From NCBI RefSeq assembly GCF_002441655.1, contig NZ_JXJU01000001.1:248001-312000 (forward strand): a DNA stretch of 64,000 nt. The letters are read 5' to 3'. Every line of letters starts with the position of its first letter. The first letter of the stretch is position 1. Both the position numbers and the translations under genes were made by a program. This DNA is from Lactococcus fujiensis JCM 16395 (lineage in GTDB: Bacteria; Bacillota; Bacilli; Lactobacillales; Streptococcaceae). This document shows, piece by piece, positions 1 through 10,435 of the stretch. The notes under the pieces were generated by a model, which searched no databases, was not told the DNA's origin, and saw nothing but the letters and a program-made list of their open reading frames with translations.

Positions 1-1676
1 AGGCCATGTCAAGCCTTTTAGGCTCAACCGTCATTGTAGACAATGCTGAAAATGCAACACAAATTGCAAGAAATTTGAATTATTCTGTCCGAATTGTTAC
101 ACTTGATGGGACACAGATTAATCCTGGCGGATCTTATTCGGGAGGAGCTGGAAAACGAAATTCTACAACGTTTACGCAAGCCGAAATCGAAAATTTGCAA
201 CAGGTGATTAAAAAAGCTGAATCTGAACTAAAAATTTCAGAAAAAGAGGTTCAAAAAATTCAGACCGAAAAGGCTGAATTAACTCGCCAAATTGCTGAAC
301 TACGCGAGCAAGGTGAGGACAAACGATTTGACGAGAAGTCATTGATTTTGAAAATTGAACAGCTTAAAGAAAGTAAATCAGACTTATCAGCTTTGTCAGC
401 ACTGACAGAATCGTCCAAGACACAAGACCAATTGAATCATTTGCAGAGCTCAAATGTATCCTTAAGTGAAAAATTAGCAACCTTAAACACACGTAAGACT
501 GAGATTGAAAGCCAATTGGACGTGGTCAAATCGAGTTCGAAGGCTCAAAATGAGCACAAAGCAGAATTACAGAATCAATTGAATGAGTTACAGGTAAAAT
601 TCTCTGAAATATCAAGTGAAATACGTTTCGGACAGACGGAAGAAAAACGCTTGACGGCAGAGCTTGAAAATTTGCTGAATGAAAAGGAGCGCTTGGTTCA
701 ATTATTAGCCCCAGCAGTTGATTTTGATGATGTCAAACGTGATCAATATGCAACACAGTTGGCAGAAGTAACTCAAAAGTTGCAGGCCTTAAATATAAAA
801 ATGGTCAGCTTGAAATTTGAACGAGATGATTTGATTGCACAAATGGAAGAGTTGGAACAGCATAATCATGATTTTATTGAGCAAATCCATCAACTTAACA
901 TGCAAAAGACTCGTTCCGAATTACAATTGGAACAAAGTGAACAATTGCTTTATGAAAAGCAGAATCAACTGGTCTCAGATTATGAAATGTCTTATGACGA
1001 AGCTAGCCTAAAAGCCAGTCCTCTTGAAGATTTAGTCAGCTCTGAATTGGCTCTCAAACAATTAGAACGCCAAATTAGAGCACTCGGGCCAGTTAATTTG
1101 GATGCCATCGCCCAATTTGAAGAAGTCAATGAACGTTTTACTTTCCTTAACGACCAAAAGAACGATTTGCAAGAGGCTAAGACACTTTTATTATCTACGA
1201 TTGATGACATGAATGATGAAGTTAAAGTGCGCTTTAAATCGACATTTGATGCAATCCGTGAATCATTTAAAACGACTTTTTCACAAATGTTTGTTGGTGG
1301 TCATGCAGATCTCGAATTAACTTCTGATAATTTGCTTGAAGCAGGAGTTGAGATTAATGTTCAGCCACCGGGTAAAAAACTTTCTTCACTCAATTTAATG
1401 AGTGGTGGTGAGAAAGCATTAACAGCACTGGCCTTAATTTTCGCAATTTTGCGCGTTCGTACCGTCCCATTTGTTGTTTTAGACGAAGTCGAAGCAGCAC
1501 TGGATGAAACGAATGTTAAAAGATTTGGTGATTATATGAATCATTTTGATAAGAGCAACCAGTTTATCGTCGTGACACACCGTCGTGGCACAATGGCTGC
1601 AGCAGGTGCCATGTATGGTGTTACGATGGCTGATGCGGGTGTCTCTAAAATGATTTCAGTTCGTCTTGAAAATTAA
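1..1676 (+). CDS. smc: SMC chromosome segregation ATPase, C-terminal part (5' end outside window)
   Basis: The reading frame is open from the first base, so this is the 3' part of a longer gene. It begins in the second half of the SMC hinge (the PGGSYSGGA stretch at about residues 41-49). A long Gln/Glu/Lys-rich coiled coil follows, then the C-terminal ATPase head: ABC signature LNLMSGGEKALTAL and Walker B FVVLDEVEAALDE, then an H-loop-type FIVVTHRRGTM. SMC dimers with ScpA/ScpB compact and align sister chromosomes. The methionine at position 6 lies inside the hinge and is not the start. In related cocci smc is followed by a Cof hydrolase and ftsY; here those two genes lie about 39 kb downstream, after an LTA block, yibEF and the island. 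Confidence 0.95.
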   Translation, partial: AMSSLLGSTVIVDNAENATQIARNLNYSVRIVTLDGTQINPGGSYSGGAGKRNSTTFTQAEIENLQQVIKKAESELKISEKEVQKIQTEKAELTRQIAELREQGEDKRFDEKSLILKIEQLKESKSDLSALSALTESSKTQDQLNHLQSSNVSLSEKLATLNTRKTEIESQLDVVKSSSKAQNEHKAELQNQLNELQVKFSEISSEIRFGQTEEKRLTAELENLLNEKERLVQLLAPAVDFDDVKRDQYATQLAEVTQKLQALNIKMVSLKFERDDLIAQMEELEQHNHDFIEQIHQLNMQKTRSELQLEQSEQLLYEKQNQLVSDYEMSYDEASLKASPLEDLVSSELALKQLERQIRALGPVNLDAIAQFEEVNERFTFLNDQKNDLQEAKTLLLSTIDDMNDEVKVRFKSTFDAIRESFKTTFSQMFVGGHADLELTSDNLLEAGVEINVQPPGKKLSSLNLMSGGEKALTALALIFAILRVRTVPFVVLDEVEAALDETNVKRFGDYMNHFDKSNQFIVVTHRRGTMAAAGAMYGVTMADAGVSKMISVRLEN

Positions 1677-1769
1677 GATTAAATTAAGAATATTTAATAT
1701 ACTAAGAAAGTGATTTATTCTCATTGTAGGAAGATCATTGTCGTATAAAAAATTAGAAAGGCTATTGAA

Positions 1770-3956
1770 TTGAAAAAATTAGTTCAGTCCATAAATACGA
1801 GACTCGGAATAATTCTATTGTCTATCATTTTCATCTGGGCAAAAACCATATTAGCCTATTTTACTGAGTTTCAACAACTCCATTCAGCCAATGTTGCGGA
1901 TTATATTTTGATGATTATCAATCCCATTGGATTTACCGCAATATTTTTGAGTTTAACACTCTTTATAAAAAGAAAGCAATTGTTCTACCTGACAATTCTC
2001 ATTCTTGATTTAATTGGTTCGCTCTTAGTTTATGGGAATGTCCTTTATTTCCGAGAATTTCAAGACTTTTTATCAATCAATACCATTTCAGGTGGAGCTG
2101 GTATGATGGGACATGGTTTTGACTATGCCTCAATCCCTGTCCATCCAATGGATTTGATTTATTGGATAGATATTATTGTAATTTGCCTTCTCTTCGCGTT
2201 CAAAAAAATCAAATTGGACGACCGTTATCTTGGCCGACCAGTTGCCTTTAAATATTTTTCATTAGCAGTAATGATTTTTGGCTTGAATTTTTGGGCTGCT
2301 GATGCGACAGAACATCGTTTGGTTTCTCGTCAGGCACAATATGATGACACATATGTCGTTCGTTATTTAGGACTTGGACCTTGGTTGGCTACGAATGGTT
2401 GGTATACCCACGTCGCTAATCAAACGCGAGCTTTAGCATCAAAATCAGATTTTACCAAAGTTCAAAATTACATTAAACAGGATCGTTACCTCGCCCCAGA
2501 TGTCAAGATGTTTGGCATAGCACAAAACCGCAATGTGATTGAGATTCACCTCGAATCATTCCAACAAGATTTAATTAATCTAAAAATTAATGGGCAAGAA
2601 GTGACGCCGTTTTTGAATTCGCTTTATAATAGTAAATCTGTATATTCATTTAGTAATTTCTTTAACCAGGTAGGGCAGGGAAAAACTTCTGATGCTGAAA
2701 CGATGCTGGAAACATCAACATTTGGTTTGCCAACGGGTTCCCTCTTTACTCAGCTTGGTTCAACACAAACTTTCCAAGCAATGCCTGCTATTTTGAATGA
2801 AGAAAAAGGTTATTCTTCAGCCGTATTTCATGGAAATGTTGGATCATTTTACAATCGAACCAACGTATATCGAAACATGGGTTATCAAAATTTCTTCTCG
2901 CAATCTTTCTGGTCTGAAAACAGCCAGAACGCCACCGCTTGGGGAATCAAAGATAAGTACCTTTTTGCCGATTCAATTCCATATTTAGAGCAACTACAGG
3001 AACCGTTCTACACAAAATATTTGACCGTTACGAACCATATTCCTTATACGGGCTTGACTAAAGAAGAGGAAGATCCTAATTTTAAAACGACAGATACGGG
3101 CGATGCAGTAGTCGATCAATATTTTGTGACCGCACATTATCTTGATCAATCGGTAGAAGAATTTTTCAATTATTTGAAAGCATCGGGACTTTATCAAAAA
3201 TCAGTCATTGTACTTTATGGCGACCATTATGGAATTTCTGGAAGTGATACTCAAGCATTTGCAACCGCATTGGGATATGATGCACAAAATTGGACTGACT
3301 ATCAAAATACAATGATGCAACGTGTTCCATTTATGATTGACATCCCAGGTCGCACGGACGGACGCATAATTAATGAATATGCTGGTGAAATTGATGTCAT
3401 GCCAACGCTCGAGCATTTACTTGGTGTCTCGACGAGTAATTATATTCAATTCGGTCAGGATCTGTTTAGTAAAAATCGGCAAAACTTTGTTGCCTTGCGA
3501 AACCGTGGCTTTGTTACGCCGACAATTATTAAGCCAAGTGGAACGTCAAAAGTATACTATGATACGAACACTGGGAATCCAATTGTATTGAATGCTCAGC
3601 AGCAATTGCAAGTTAATAGTATTCAAGAAAAAGTTGATACCATGTTGGATATGTCAGATACGTTAAACACAGAGGACTTACTTCGTTTTTACACACCAGC
3701 GGGCTTCACGCCTGTCCAATCTAACAAATATTCATACACGGTTAGTGAAACTAAAAAACGGTTGGCAGATGAACAGGATAGTTTGAATGCTCGTTCAACT
3801 TCCCTGTTGTCGCAACATGGTGGCCAGACTACTTTAGGACTCTTTAAAACTAATGATAAGAATTTGGAAACTGAGATTCAGGCCATGCTTAATAAAGCAA
3901 CGACATTTGGCAGTGACCAGACAACAAAGGAATCGACAAAAATAAAGGAGAAGTAA
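1770..3956 (+). CDS. ltaS: Lipoteichoic acid synthase-like membrane sulfatase-fold protein, copy 1
   Basis: Polymerises glycerol phosphate from phosphatidylglycerol onto a glycolipid anchor at the outer membrane face (family knowledge). Five N-terminal membrane segments lie within about residues 1-185. The extracellular sulfatase-fold domain carries the LtaS landmarks: HLESFQQDL with a metal-binding Glu, GQGKTSDAETM with the catalytic Thr, FHGNVGSFYNR and YGDHYGISGS with metal-binding Asp/His. At 728 residues it is longer than the usual roughly 650, with an acidic/Thr-rich tail. The start is TTG at 1770, with AGAAAGG 8 bases upstream. The next gene (EbsA-like) follows after 1 base. A diverged second copy with the same neighbour lies at 8298, so one may be a primase-like or conditionally used synthase; which one cannot be told here. 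Confidence 0.9.
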   Translation: MKKLVQSINTRLGIILLSIIFIWAKTILAYFTEFQQLHSANVADYILMIINPIGFTAIFLSLTLFIKRKQLFYLTILILDLIGSLLVYGNVLYFREFQDFLSINTISGGAGMMGHGFDYASIPVHPMDLIYWIDIIVICLLFAFKKIKLDDRYLGRPVAFKYFSLAVMIFGLNFWAADATEHRLVSRQAQYDDTYVVRYLGLGPWLATNGWYTHVANQTRALASKSDFTKVQNYIKQDRYLAPDVKMFGIAQNRNVIEIHLESFQQDLINLKINGQEVTPFLNSLYNSKSVYSFSNFFNQVGQGKTSDAETMLETSTFGLPTGSLFTQLGSTQTFQAMPAILNEEKGYSSAVFHGNVGSFYNRTNVYRNMGYQNFFSQSFWSENSQNATAWGIKDKYLFADSIPYLEQLQEPFYTKYLTVTNHIPYTGLTKEEEDPNFKTTDTGDAVVDQYFVTAHYLDQSVEEFFNYLKASGLYQKSVIVLYGDHYGISGSDTQAFATALGYDAQNWTDYQNTMMQRVPFMIDIPGRTDGRIINEYAGEIDVMPTLEHLLGVSTSNYIQFGQDLFSKNRQNFVALRNRGFVTPTIIKPSGTSKVYYDTNTGNPIVLNAQQQLQVNSIQEKVDTMLDMSDTLNTEDLLRFYTPAGFTPVQSNKYSYTVSETKKRLADEQDSLNARSTSLLSQHGGQTTLGLFKTNDKNLETEIQAMLNKATTFGSDQTTKESTKIKEK

Positions 3957-3957
3957 A

Positions 3958-4338
3958 ATGAAAGCTGGATATTTTCAACCTATAACAGCACCATATCGCA
4001 TCGCTTGGATGTGGTGGGTCATTTTAGTCTCTTTCCAACAGGTGCTGTTTTTAGAGAATAATTTAACACTGAACTGGTTAACGACATCTCTGATTGTAGT
4101 AATCATTGTTTGTTTTTACTTTTTGGTTCGTCAGCGTCGCTTTTTCATTGTAGGGAATGAAATTCATTTTACACAGGATTTTCGTCTGACCACAACGATA
4201 ATCAATATTGAGTATATCAATTCGATTAAGGTGACGCCCTTTACTGTTTCATTTGTGTATGTTGGTAAAGAATATCGCTTTTTCATGTTTGGACGTTCGA
4301 ATGAGTTGATTAGATTACTTTTGGAAAATAAAAAATAA
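3958..4338 (+). CDS. EbsA-like small membrane protein, copy 1
   Basis: A 126-residue protein with two N-terminal membrane helices (about residues 14-32 and 40-58), followed by a short soluble beta-rich domain ending in YRFFMFGRSNELIRLLLE. The size, two-helix plus PH-like-tail architecture and the opening AGYFQPITAPYRIAW suggest the EbsA family of lactic cocci; I recognise it by resemblance only. It starts one base after the upstream ltaS stop, so the two are surely cotranscribed. The pairing is repeated at 10436 after the second ltaS copy, which argues for a role in LTA synthesis or in handling the synthase. It could alternatively be an unrelated PH-like membrane protein. Confidence 0.6.
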   Translation: MKAGYFQPITAPYRIAWMWWVILVSFQQVLFLENNLTLNWLTTSLIVVIIVCFYFLVRQRRFFIVGNEIHFTQDFRLTTTIINIEYINSIKVTPFTVSFVYVGKEYRFFMFGRSNELIRLLLENKK

Positions 4339-4346
4339 TAAGAAAG

Positions 4347-4392
4347 AAAAAAGCTAGCAAGTCAGTTTGATTTTACTAGCTTTCGTTCTTAT
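4347..4392 (+). terminator. Probable intrinsic terminator after the ltaS-ebsA pair
   Basis: AAAGCTAG (4350-4357) pairs with CTAGCTTT (4376-4383) across an 18-base loop, followed by a T-rich tail CGTTCTTATT. The stem is good but the loop is long and the U tract is interrupted, so termination may be partial, with read-through into the glycosyltransferase genes. Confidence 0.5.
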
Positions 4393-4442
4393 TAGATAAT
4401 AAATTAGGAATATTAAGAAATTATTTTGGAAGAGGTATCATT

Positions 4443-6035
4443 TTGAGGAAAATAAAATCCTTCTTAGTGGGGTTACACATAGCTAAAAAGTGGCTTTATT
4501 TGGCCGGGGGAGCATTGTTAATTGGGAATGGTCTAGCAATCTGGCAAACCAGAGAATGGGGGATTGATAATTTTATTGCCCTCGTTTTAGGGAATCTATG
4601 TATGCTAACGGCCTTTATTTATTTGGCCTTTCTCTATCGGACTAGCCAAAGGATTAGTGGTTGGGATGAAGCAAAAATCCATTCAACTTTCCGCAAAACA
4701 ACAATTTTACTTGGCCTTGCCATGTTGATTGTACCTTTTTTCTTCATTGTTCGAGTGCCATTTTCGGCGCATGATTGGGATTTCTTTGTTATTTTCCGAA
4801 ATACGAGTTTTCTGCATGGTCGAACCTTCGACCATTTGCCAATGACTGAAAATCAGCTCCTTTATTTCCTCCGTTATCCAAATAATCAGCTTTTTGGTAT
4901 TATTGAGAATACGCTTTTTGAAGGGACAACATCTAATTTATCTAAAATTATTTGGATGACGGGACTTTCATCTACCCTAACGAGTATAGCCCTTGTTGCT
5001 GGATCTATGTCAGTTCGGAAATTAGTCTCAGAAAGAATGGCTATATTCTATAATTTAGCGGCGGCAGGTTTCTTGCCATTTTATGTCTATGGGGCACAAT
5101 TTTATACAGATACAGCATCAATTCCATTTGTTATGTTGGGGCTTCTCTTTATCATTTATGCAATGAAAGCTGATAAAATAAAGCAGCAAGTAATCTATTG
5201 GATAATTGCTTGCCTTATTATTTTTGCTGGTTATTACATCAAGCCAACCGTAACTTTTCCTCTGATTGCTGCATTGTGTTTTATGCTGCTCAATCGAAAA
5301 TGGAAAACGGTGTTGCTTGTTATTCCAATTGCAGCCTTATCATTCATGACGGCACACATTACAGTTGATAAAATTGTTTCTTCTGACCCAACTTTTTCAC
5401 AAAAAATGAACGACCGCTACAATTTGCCTTTAGTCCACTGGATCACGATGTCCTTTGCACCAGATAATTACTCAGGTGGATTCGACCCCAATGTTCTTGA
5501 CTATTCTGAACAATTTACTTCCAAAGCAGCTAAACAAGAAGCAGATATTAAACTCTTTGAGGAAAACGTGAAGAAGCAAGGCATTCCAGGCATTTTATTA
5601 CAATTGGGTAGAAAAATCTCATATACTTGGTTCAATGGTGATTTACGTGATTTCTTCTATACATTTAGACATTCAAATCCCATTTTAGACCACTATTTTG
5701 ATTGGGTTGGCCCTCAACATCCGGGTAATCCGACAGGATATATTCTTTTGACTGCTGCTCAATTGATGTACTGGATTTTCATTGTTTTCTTCCTCTGGTA
5801 CGAAATTTATCTTTCAATATTTAAAAAATGGAAAACGTTTTGGTTCATTCTTGCCCTTTCAATTGTTGGTTTAACAGGCTTCTTACTCATCTGGGAGGCA
5901 AATTCTCGCTACCTTTATAATTTTGCGCCAGTTATTATCACGCTTGCATTACAAGGCTTACTTGATTTTAATCAGCGAAAAAAACGTAAAGGACAGTCCC
6001 TCGTAGAAGGAGAAGAAAATGCGATTTCTGAATAA
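4443..6035 (+). CDS. Multi-pass membrane protein, GT-C-type glycosyltransferase-like
   Basis: A 530-residue protein with roughly eleven hydrophobic segments. A large first extracytoplasmic loop starts HDWDFFVIFRNTSFLHG, the acidic position typical of GT-C (GT39/ArnT/PMT-like) enzymes that use lipid-phosphate sugars. A second loop lies near residues 320-420. The start is TTG at 4443 with AGAGG about 8 bases upstream. The end overlaps the start of the next, similarly built gene by 17 bases, so the two are translationally coupled. Lying between two ltaS-ebsA units, it is a good candidate for glycosylating LTA or another wall polymer. Sugar and acceptor cannot be read from sequence. Confidence 0.65.
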   Translation: MRKIKSFLVGLHIAKKWLYLAGGALLIGNGLAIWQTREWGIDNFIALVLGNLCMLTAFIYLAFLYRTSQRISGWDEAKIHSTFRKTTILLGLAMLIVPFFFIVRVPFSAHDWDFFVIFRNTSFLHGRTFDHLPMTENQLLYFLRYPNNQLFGIIENTLFEGTTSNLSKIIWMTGLSSTLTSIALVAGSMSVRKLVSERMAIFYNLAAAGFLPFYVYGAQFYTDTASIPFVMLGLLFIIYAMKADKIKQQVIYWIIACLIIFAGYYIKPTVTFPLIAALCFMLLNRKWKTVLLVIPIAALSFMTAHITVDKIVSSDPTFSQKMNDRYNLPLVHWITMSFAPDNYSGGFDPNVLDYSEQFTSKAAKQEADIKLFEENVKKQGIPGILLQLGRKISYTWFNGDLRDFFYTFRHSNPILDHYFDWVGPQHPGNPTGYILLTAAQLMYWIFIVFFLWYEIYLSIFKKWKTFWFILALSIVGLTGFLLIWEANSRYLYNFAPVIITLALQGLLDFNQRKKRKGQSLVEGEENAISE

Positions 6036-8103
6036 AACATTGTATCGTGTCTTATTAGTACTTTTTTCCTTTGCTTTCTTAATGATGATTTTTGAGCCTT
6101 ACACAGACGTCGGATTTGTTGAGCCTTTGTCTGTAGTCCTTTTAGCTATATTACTATTTGTTTTACTGCGTAAATTGTTCAATAAACTAAAAAAATTATC
6201 GGAAAAGACATTAAAAATTATTATTGCCTCTGCATTTATAGTTTTTGTTGGATTTCAAGTGATATCGGTTAGTCAAGCGCAAATTCAAATTTTTGGCGAT
6301 CCGTGGCATACCTTAAATCAAGCATTGCGACTCTCGAAAGGGATTGACGTATGGGATCCGTGGGTGCAATATTATCCTAACCTTTTGCCTTTCATGGGGC
6401 TTCAATTTTTATTTATCAAATTATCATCCTTCTTGAATGTCTCCTATTATGTCGTTTTCTATGCGTTTACAATCTTGATTAATACAAGCATATGGGCCGT
6501 GTTGGTTGGACTTATTTGGCATAAGAAGGCCTATTTAGGGGCATTCTTGTCTATTGTCATGCTACTCATCCCAATGAATTATGATTTCATTCTGCGGATT
6601 GGTTATACAGATGGAATTGCCATTTTAATGCTTTCGCTTTTTGCGATCGTATTAAATCTTACCCTCAAGGATAAACGTTTTCCGATGAAGCGGTTTATCG
6701 GTTTAACTATAATATTCTTACTTGCTTACTTGGCTAGACCAAATGTGATTGTTGTTGTCGTTGCCTTGCTGATTTTTAGTTTAGTCGCTTATTTTAATCA
6801 AGAAAAGTATGATGAAATTTGGAAATCCTTCTTGAAAATGTTTTTGGCATGTTTAATTGGAATTGTATTGGCGATGGGAGTTTCTCGTGGTTTAGCATCA
6901 GCCATGAACTATGATTTGAATGATCCCAAAGTTTTCCCAACGGTGAATTGGTTCTACGAGTCACTCAATTTTGAGAGCATGGGGGAGTGGACGGCAACTG
7001 ATCGAAATTATACCTTGCTACACCCCGGATATGCGACAGCAAAAGAAGCAGATCTTTCAGGAATAAAGAGCCGGCTCACTGATTTGGTGAAAGCGCCATG
7101 GAAAATCCCCGTCCTTTATACAGTTAAATTTGCTAGTTTATGGTCATGTGGAACCTTTGCAACGGGAACAGATTACCAACTCTTCTCACAAATGTATCAT
7201 TGGTCACATGCACCTAGTTTTCTAGTCGAAAATATTGGCGCCATTAATATTTTCTTTGAGACTTATGCTAAAGCTTTAATGGGCCTGTTCCTTCTAGCTA
7301 TTGTTTTAGAGATCAAGAAAAGAAGAGAGATTTCAGCATCCCTCTTTGGCTTTTCAATTTTGATTATTATAGGTGTTTCACTTTTTCATACTTTCTTATG
7401 GGAGGTTAAGCCTCGATATCAATACATGACCATTGGCTTAATCATGGTTGCAGGTTCTTTATCATTCAAAAACTTCTTTGAGCAAACACCACATCTTGTG
7501 AAGCAGAAATTCAAAAATAAGAAAAATATTTGGTATGGTTTAATTGCTTTGTCTCTTTTGTCCATTGGGTTAATGTCGACAGTGATGAGATTGCAAACTG
7601 AGCAAATGATTGTTGTAAATTCACAATTTCAACCGCTCGATAATTACACACCCGGGAGTGCGAAATTTAACTTGGCAGCCCATGAACAGTTAATTCAAAA
7701 AGTTCATTTAGCTAATAATGCAGATGAGTTTGTCTTGCAATCTCAATCTTCAGATCCTTTCCAATTGATTATCGAAAGGCAAGAAAAGGAAACTTGGAAA
7801 AAGGTTTATTCTCAAAACGTTCCTGCCTTACAGATGGAAACTCAAATCAAGCATCACTTCATGAAAGGGAATTATCGGATTCTAATCAAAAATCCTACGG
7901 CTGATAAAATTACGATATCAGCAATGACAGACACAGAAGTCCTCGACTATCCGAATAAAATTAGTCAAGGGGATCAGAAATTATCTTTAGGGTTCCAGTT
8001 TTCTCAAAACGATTTACAAAATAAGTACCCCTTTGGTCTTATTATGGTCTTTGCTTTGTTAGATTTACTGTTAATCATTCTTCTGAAAAAGACACTCTTA
8101 TAG
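6019..8103 (+). CDS. Multi-pass membrane protein, GT-C-type glycosyltransferase-like, with C-terminal extracytoplasmic domain
   Basis: A 694-residue protein. About twelve membrane segments are seen, with a first-loop acidic motif QIFGDPWHTLNQAL near residues 92-105, as in GT-C enzymes. A soluble C-terminal region (about residues 535-665) looks beta-sandwich-like, and a final membrane helix ends the protein. RBS GAAGGAGAAG lies just before the ATG at 6019. It overlaps the upstream GT-C gene by 17 bases, and the pair probably works together as donor-using transferases on the outer membrane face. Placement between duplicated LTA synthase units suggests LTA decoration. This rests on architecture and context, not on a confirmed family match. 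Confidence 0.65.
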   Translation: MRFLNKTLYRVLLVLFSFAFLMMIFEPYTDVGFVEPLSVVLLAILLFVLLRKLFNKLKKLSEKTLKIIIASAFIVFVGFQVISVSQAQIQIFGDPWHTLNQALRLSKGIDVWDPWVQYYPNLLPFMGLQFLFIKLSSFLNVSYYVVFYAFTILINTSIWAVLVGLIWHKKAYLGAFLSIVMLLIPMNYDFILRIGYTDGIAILMLSLFAIVLNLTLKDKRFPMKRFIGLTIIFLLAYLARPNVIVVVVALLIFSLVAYFNQEKYDEIWKSFLKMFLACLIGIVLAMGVSRGLASAMNYDLNDPKVFPTVNWFYESLNFESMGEWTATDRNYTLLHPGYATAKEADLSGIKSRLTDLVKAPWKIPVLYTVKFASLWSCGTFATGTDYQLFSQMYHWSHAPSFLVENIGAINIFFETYAKALMGLFLLAIVLEIKKRREISASLFGFSILIIIGVSLFHTFLWEVKPRYQYMTIGLIMVAGSLSFKNFFEQTPHLVKQKFKNKKNIWYGLIALSLLSIGLMSTVMRLQTEQMIVVNSQFQPLDNYTPGSAKFNLAAHEQLIQKVHLANNADEFVLQSQSSDPFQLIIERQEKETWKKVYSQNVPALQMETQIKHHFMKGNYRILIKNPTADKITISAMTDTEVLDYPNKISQGDQKLSLGFQFSQNDLQNKYPFGLIMVFALLDLLLIILLKKTLL

Positions 8104-8119
8104 CGTGTCTTTTGTTTTT
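8087..8119 (+). terminator. Intrinsic terminator overlapping the end of the GT-C gene
   Basis: AAAAGACAC (8087-8095) and GTGTCTTTT (8105-8113) form a 9-bp stem followed by GTTTTT. The left arm lies inside the last codons of the upstream gene. Confidence 0.75.
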
Positions 8120-8297
8120 AAGACAGATTTAATGTATTTATGGTAAAATTAAGTTAAAATATTACATTTTATCATAAATATTAAATCGAAGTATTAAATT
8201 ATATATTAATAGTGATTAAATCATAATTAATTAATTGAATAGTTTAAAATTCATTTATTGTTGAGTAAATTGAACAAATAGTTTAGAGGTTTTACAA

Positions 8298-10403
8298 TTG
8301 AAAAAATTACTTTCAGCATTTAACACAAGACTGGGATTGATCAGCTTTATCGTCTTTTTCGTCTGGGCTAAATCGATGATCGCATATTTTGGTGTCTTTA
8401 ATCTACGCGCCGTTGGAATCGCGGAATATGCAATGATGATTGTAAATCCAATTGGATTTACATTTACTTGTTTTGCATTATTATTATTTATAAGAAGAAC
8501 ACCATTGTTTTATATTGCAACGTCTGTCCTGACAGTGATTGCAAATGTTTTACTTTACCTCAATGTATTGTATTATCGTGAATTTACTGATTTTATTACG
8601 ATTGACACAATGACTGGTGGGGCAGGGATGTTCCAACATGGGTTTGACTTTGGTTCGGTACCTGTTCACATCATGGACTGGATATATTGGATTGATCTGG
8701 TTATCATTATCGTTTTAATGATTGCCAAAAAAATAAAATTGGACCCACGACCTTTGGGGGTAAAACGTGCATTTACTGCCTTTTCCTTTGGACTTGCAAT
8801 CTTTAGTGTCAATTTTTGGGCGGGAGATCTTTTGAAGCCTCAATTAATTTTACGCCGTGCTCAATCAGACAAAACTTATGTTGTACGTTACTTAGGCTTA
8901 GGCCCTTGGATGTTAACGGACGGCTATTACACTCATTTAGCAAACACTCAAAGGAAAGATGCTAGCAAAGGAACATTAGAAGAGATTCAAAAATATATTG
9001 CTTCAGATCGGTATCTTGCGCCTAATATGAAAATGTATGGTATTGCAAAGAACCGTAATGTAATCGAAATTCATTTGGAATCTTTTCAACAAGACTTGAT
9101 TGACCTGAAAATTAAAGGAACAGATGGAAAAGAACACGTTGTGACGCCTTTCTTAAATTCCATCTACCACTCCAACGCAACCTACTCATTTAGTAATTTC
9201 TTTAACCAAGTAGGTCAAGGGAAAACTTCTGATGCTGAAACCATGTTGGAAACTTCAACCTTTGGTTTACCCGCGGGTTCCTTATTCGCCAAATATGGGT
9301 CAACACAAACTTTTCAAGCAATGCCAGCAATTTTGAATCAAACGGAAGGTTATAGTTCAGCCGTTTTTCATGGTAATGCAGGTGCTTTTTACAATCGAAT
9401 AAACACATATAAGCAGATGGGATTCGACAATTTCTTTGATCAAAGTTTCTTTGATAATTCTTCCGAGAATATGAGTCCATGGGGAATTAAAGATAAAGTC
9501 CTCTTTAAAGACTCGATTCCATTGCTTGAACAAATGCAACAACCTTTCTATGTTAAATATTTAACGGTTACGAACCATTTAACATATGAACTGGCTGCTT
9601 CTGATAAGGACCCCAATTTTGCAACAGTTGATTCAGGTGACAAAACCGTAAATGGTTATTTTGAAACGGCTCACTATTTAGATCAGTCGATTGAAGAATT
9701 CTTTACATATCTAAAGAAATCAGGGCTTTATGACAAATCAATTATCGTCTTGTATGGGGATCACTACGGTATCTCAGGTTCTTCTAATAAAGCATTTGCT
9801 CAATACATAGGACGTGATGCGGAGTCATTTAATGCCTTTGACAATACGATGTTACAAAGAACACCGTTCATGGTTCATATTCCAGGCCGTACCGACGGAC
9901 GGATAATTTCAACCTATACTGGTGAAATTGACGTCATGCCAACTCTAGAACATCTCCTTGGAATCAATACGAAACCTTATGTTCAATTTGGACAAGATAT
10001 GTTTGCGACTGGACGTCAAGATTTTGTGGCACTTAGAAATGGTGGCTTTGTTACTCCCACAATAACACTTCCAAGTTTAAATAGTCACAGTTATTATGAC
10101 ACTCAGACTGGTCTTGAAATTGAGAAATTATCAGCCGCTCAAGAAACGTATGTCAAAGAAATAAAAGCAAAAGTTTCGACCTTATTCTCTATGTCCGATA
10201 AACTTAATAATCAAAATTTACTTCGATTCTACACACCAGAAGGATTCACGCCAGTCAATGCAAAAGAATATGATTATTCAGTAAAATCAACGAAGAAACG
10301 TTTGGCTAAAGAAAATGAAGAACTGGCTGCACGTTCTACATCTTTGCTCTCTCAGAATAAAGGTAATTCAAGCATTAGCGATTACCCAACTGTAAAGAAA
10401 TAA
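8298..10403 (+). CDS. ltaS: Lipoteichoic acid synthase-like membrane sulfatase-fold protein, copy 2
   Basis: A paralogue of the gene at 1770, 701 residues with the same plan: five membrane helices, then a sulfatase-fold domain with HLESFQQDL, GQGKTSDAETM (catalytic Thr), FHGNAGAFYNR and YGDHYGISGS. Long identical blocks around the catalytic sites show common descent, while the membrane part and C-terminal tail have diverged. The start is TTG at 8298, again TTG AAA AAA TTA as in copy 1, with GAGGT 7 bases upstream. The 194-base AT-rich leader after a strong terminator should hold its own promoter, so it is probably expressed separately from copy 1. Confidence 0.9.
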   Translation: MKKLLSAFNTRLGLISFIVFFVWAKSMIAYFGVFNLRAVGIAEYAMMIVNPIGFTFTCFALLLFIRRTPLFYIATSVLTVIANVLLYLNVLYYREFTDFITIDTMTGGAGMFQHGFDFGSVPVHIMDWIYWIDLVIIIVLMIAKKIKLDPRPLGVKRAFTAFSFGLAIFSVNFWAGDLLKPQLILRRAQSDKTYVVRYLGLGPWMLTDGYYTHLANTQRKDASKGTLEEIQKYIASDRYLAPNMKMYGIAKNRNVIEIHLESFQQDLIDLKIKGTDGKEHVVTPFLNSIYHSNATYSFSNFFNQVGQGKTSDAETMLETSTFGLPAGSLFAKYGSTQTFQAMPAILNQTEGYSSAVFHGNAGAFYNRINTYKQMGFDNFFDQSFFDNSSENMSPWGIKDKVLFKDSIPLLEQMQQPFYVKYLTVTNHLTYELAASDKDPNFATVDSGDKTVNGYFETAHYLDQSIEEFFTYLKKSGLYDKSIIVLYGDHYGISGSSNKAFAQYIGRDAESFNAFDNTMLQRTPFMVHIPGRTDGRIISTYTGEIDVMPTLEHLLGINTKPYVQFGQDMFATGRQDFVALRNGGFVTPTITLPSLNSHSYYDTQTGLEIEKLSAAQETYVKEIKAKVSTLFSMSDKLNNQNLLRFYTPEGFTPVNAKEYDYSVKSTKKRLAKENEELAARSTSLLSQNKGNSSISDYPTVKK

Positions 10404-10435
10404 TTTTGAAATGAAACAAATTGAGGTGATGAAAA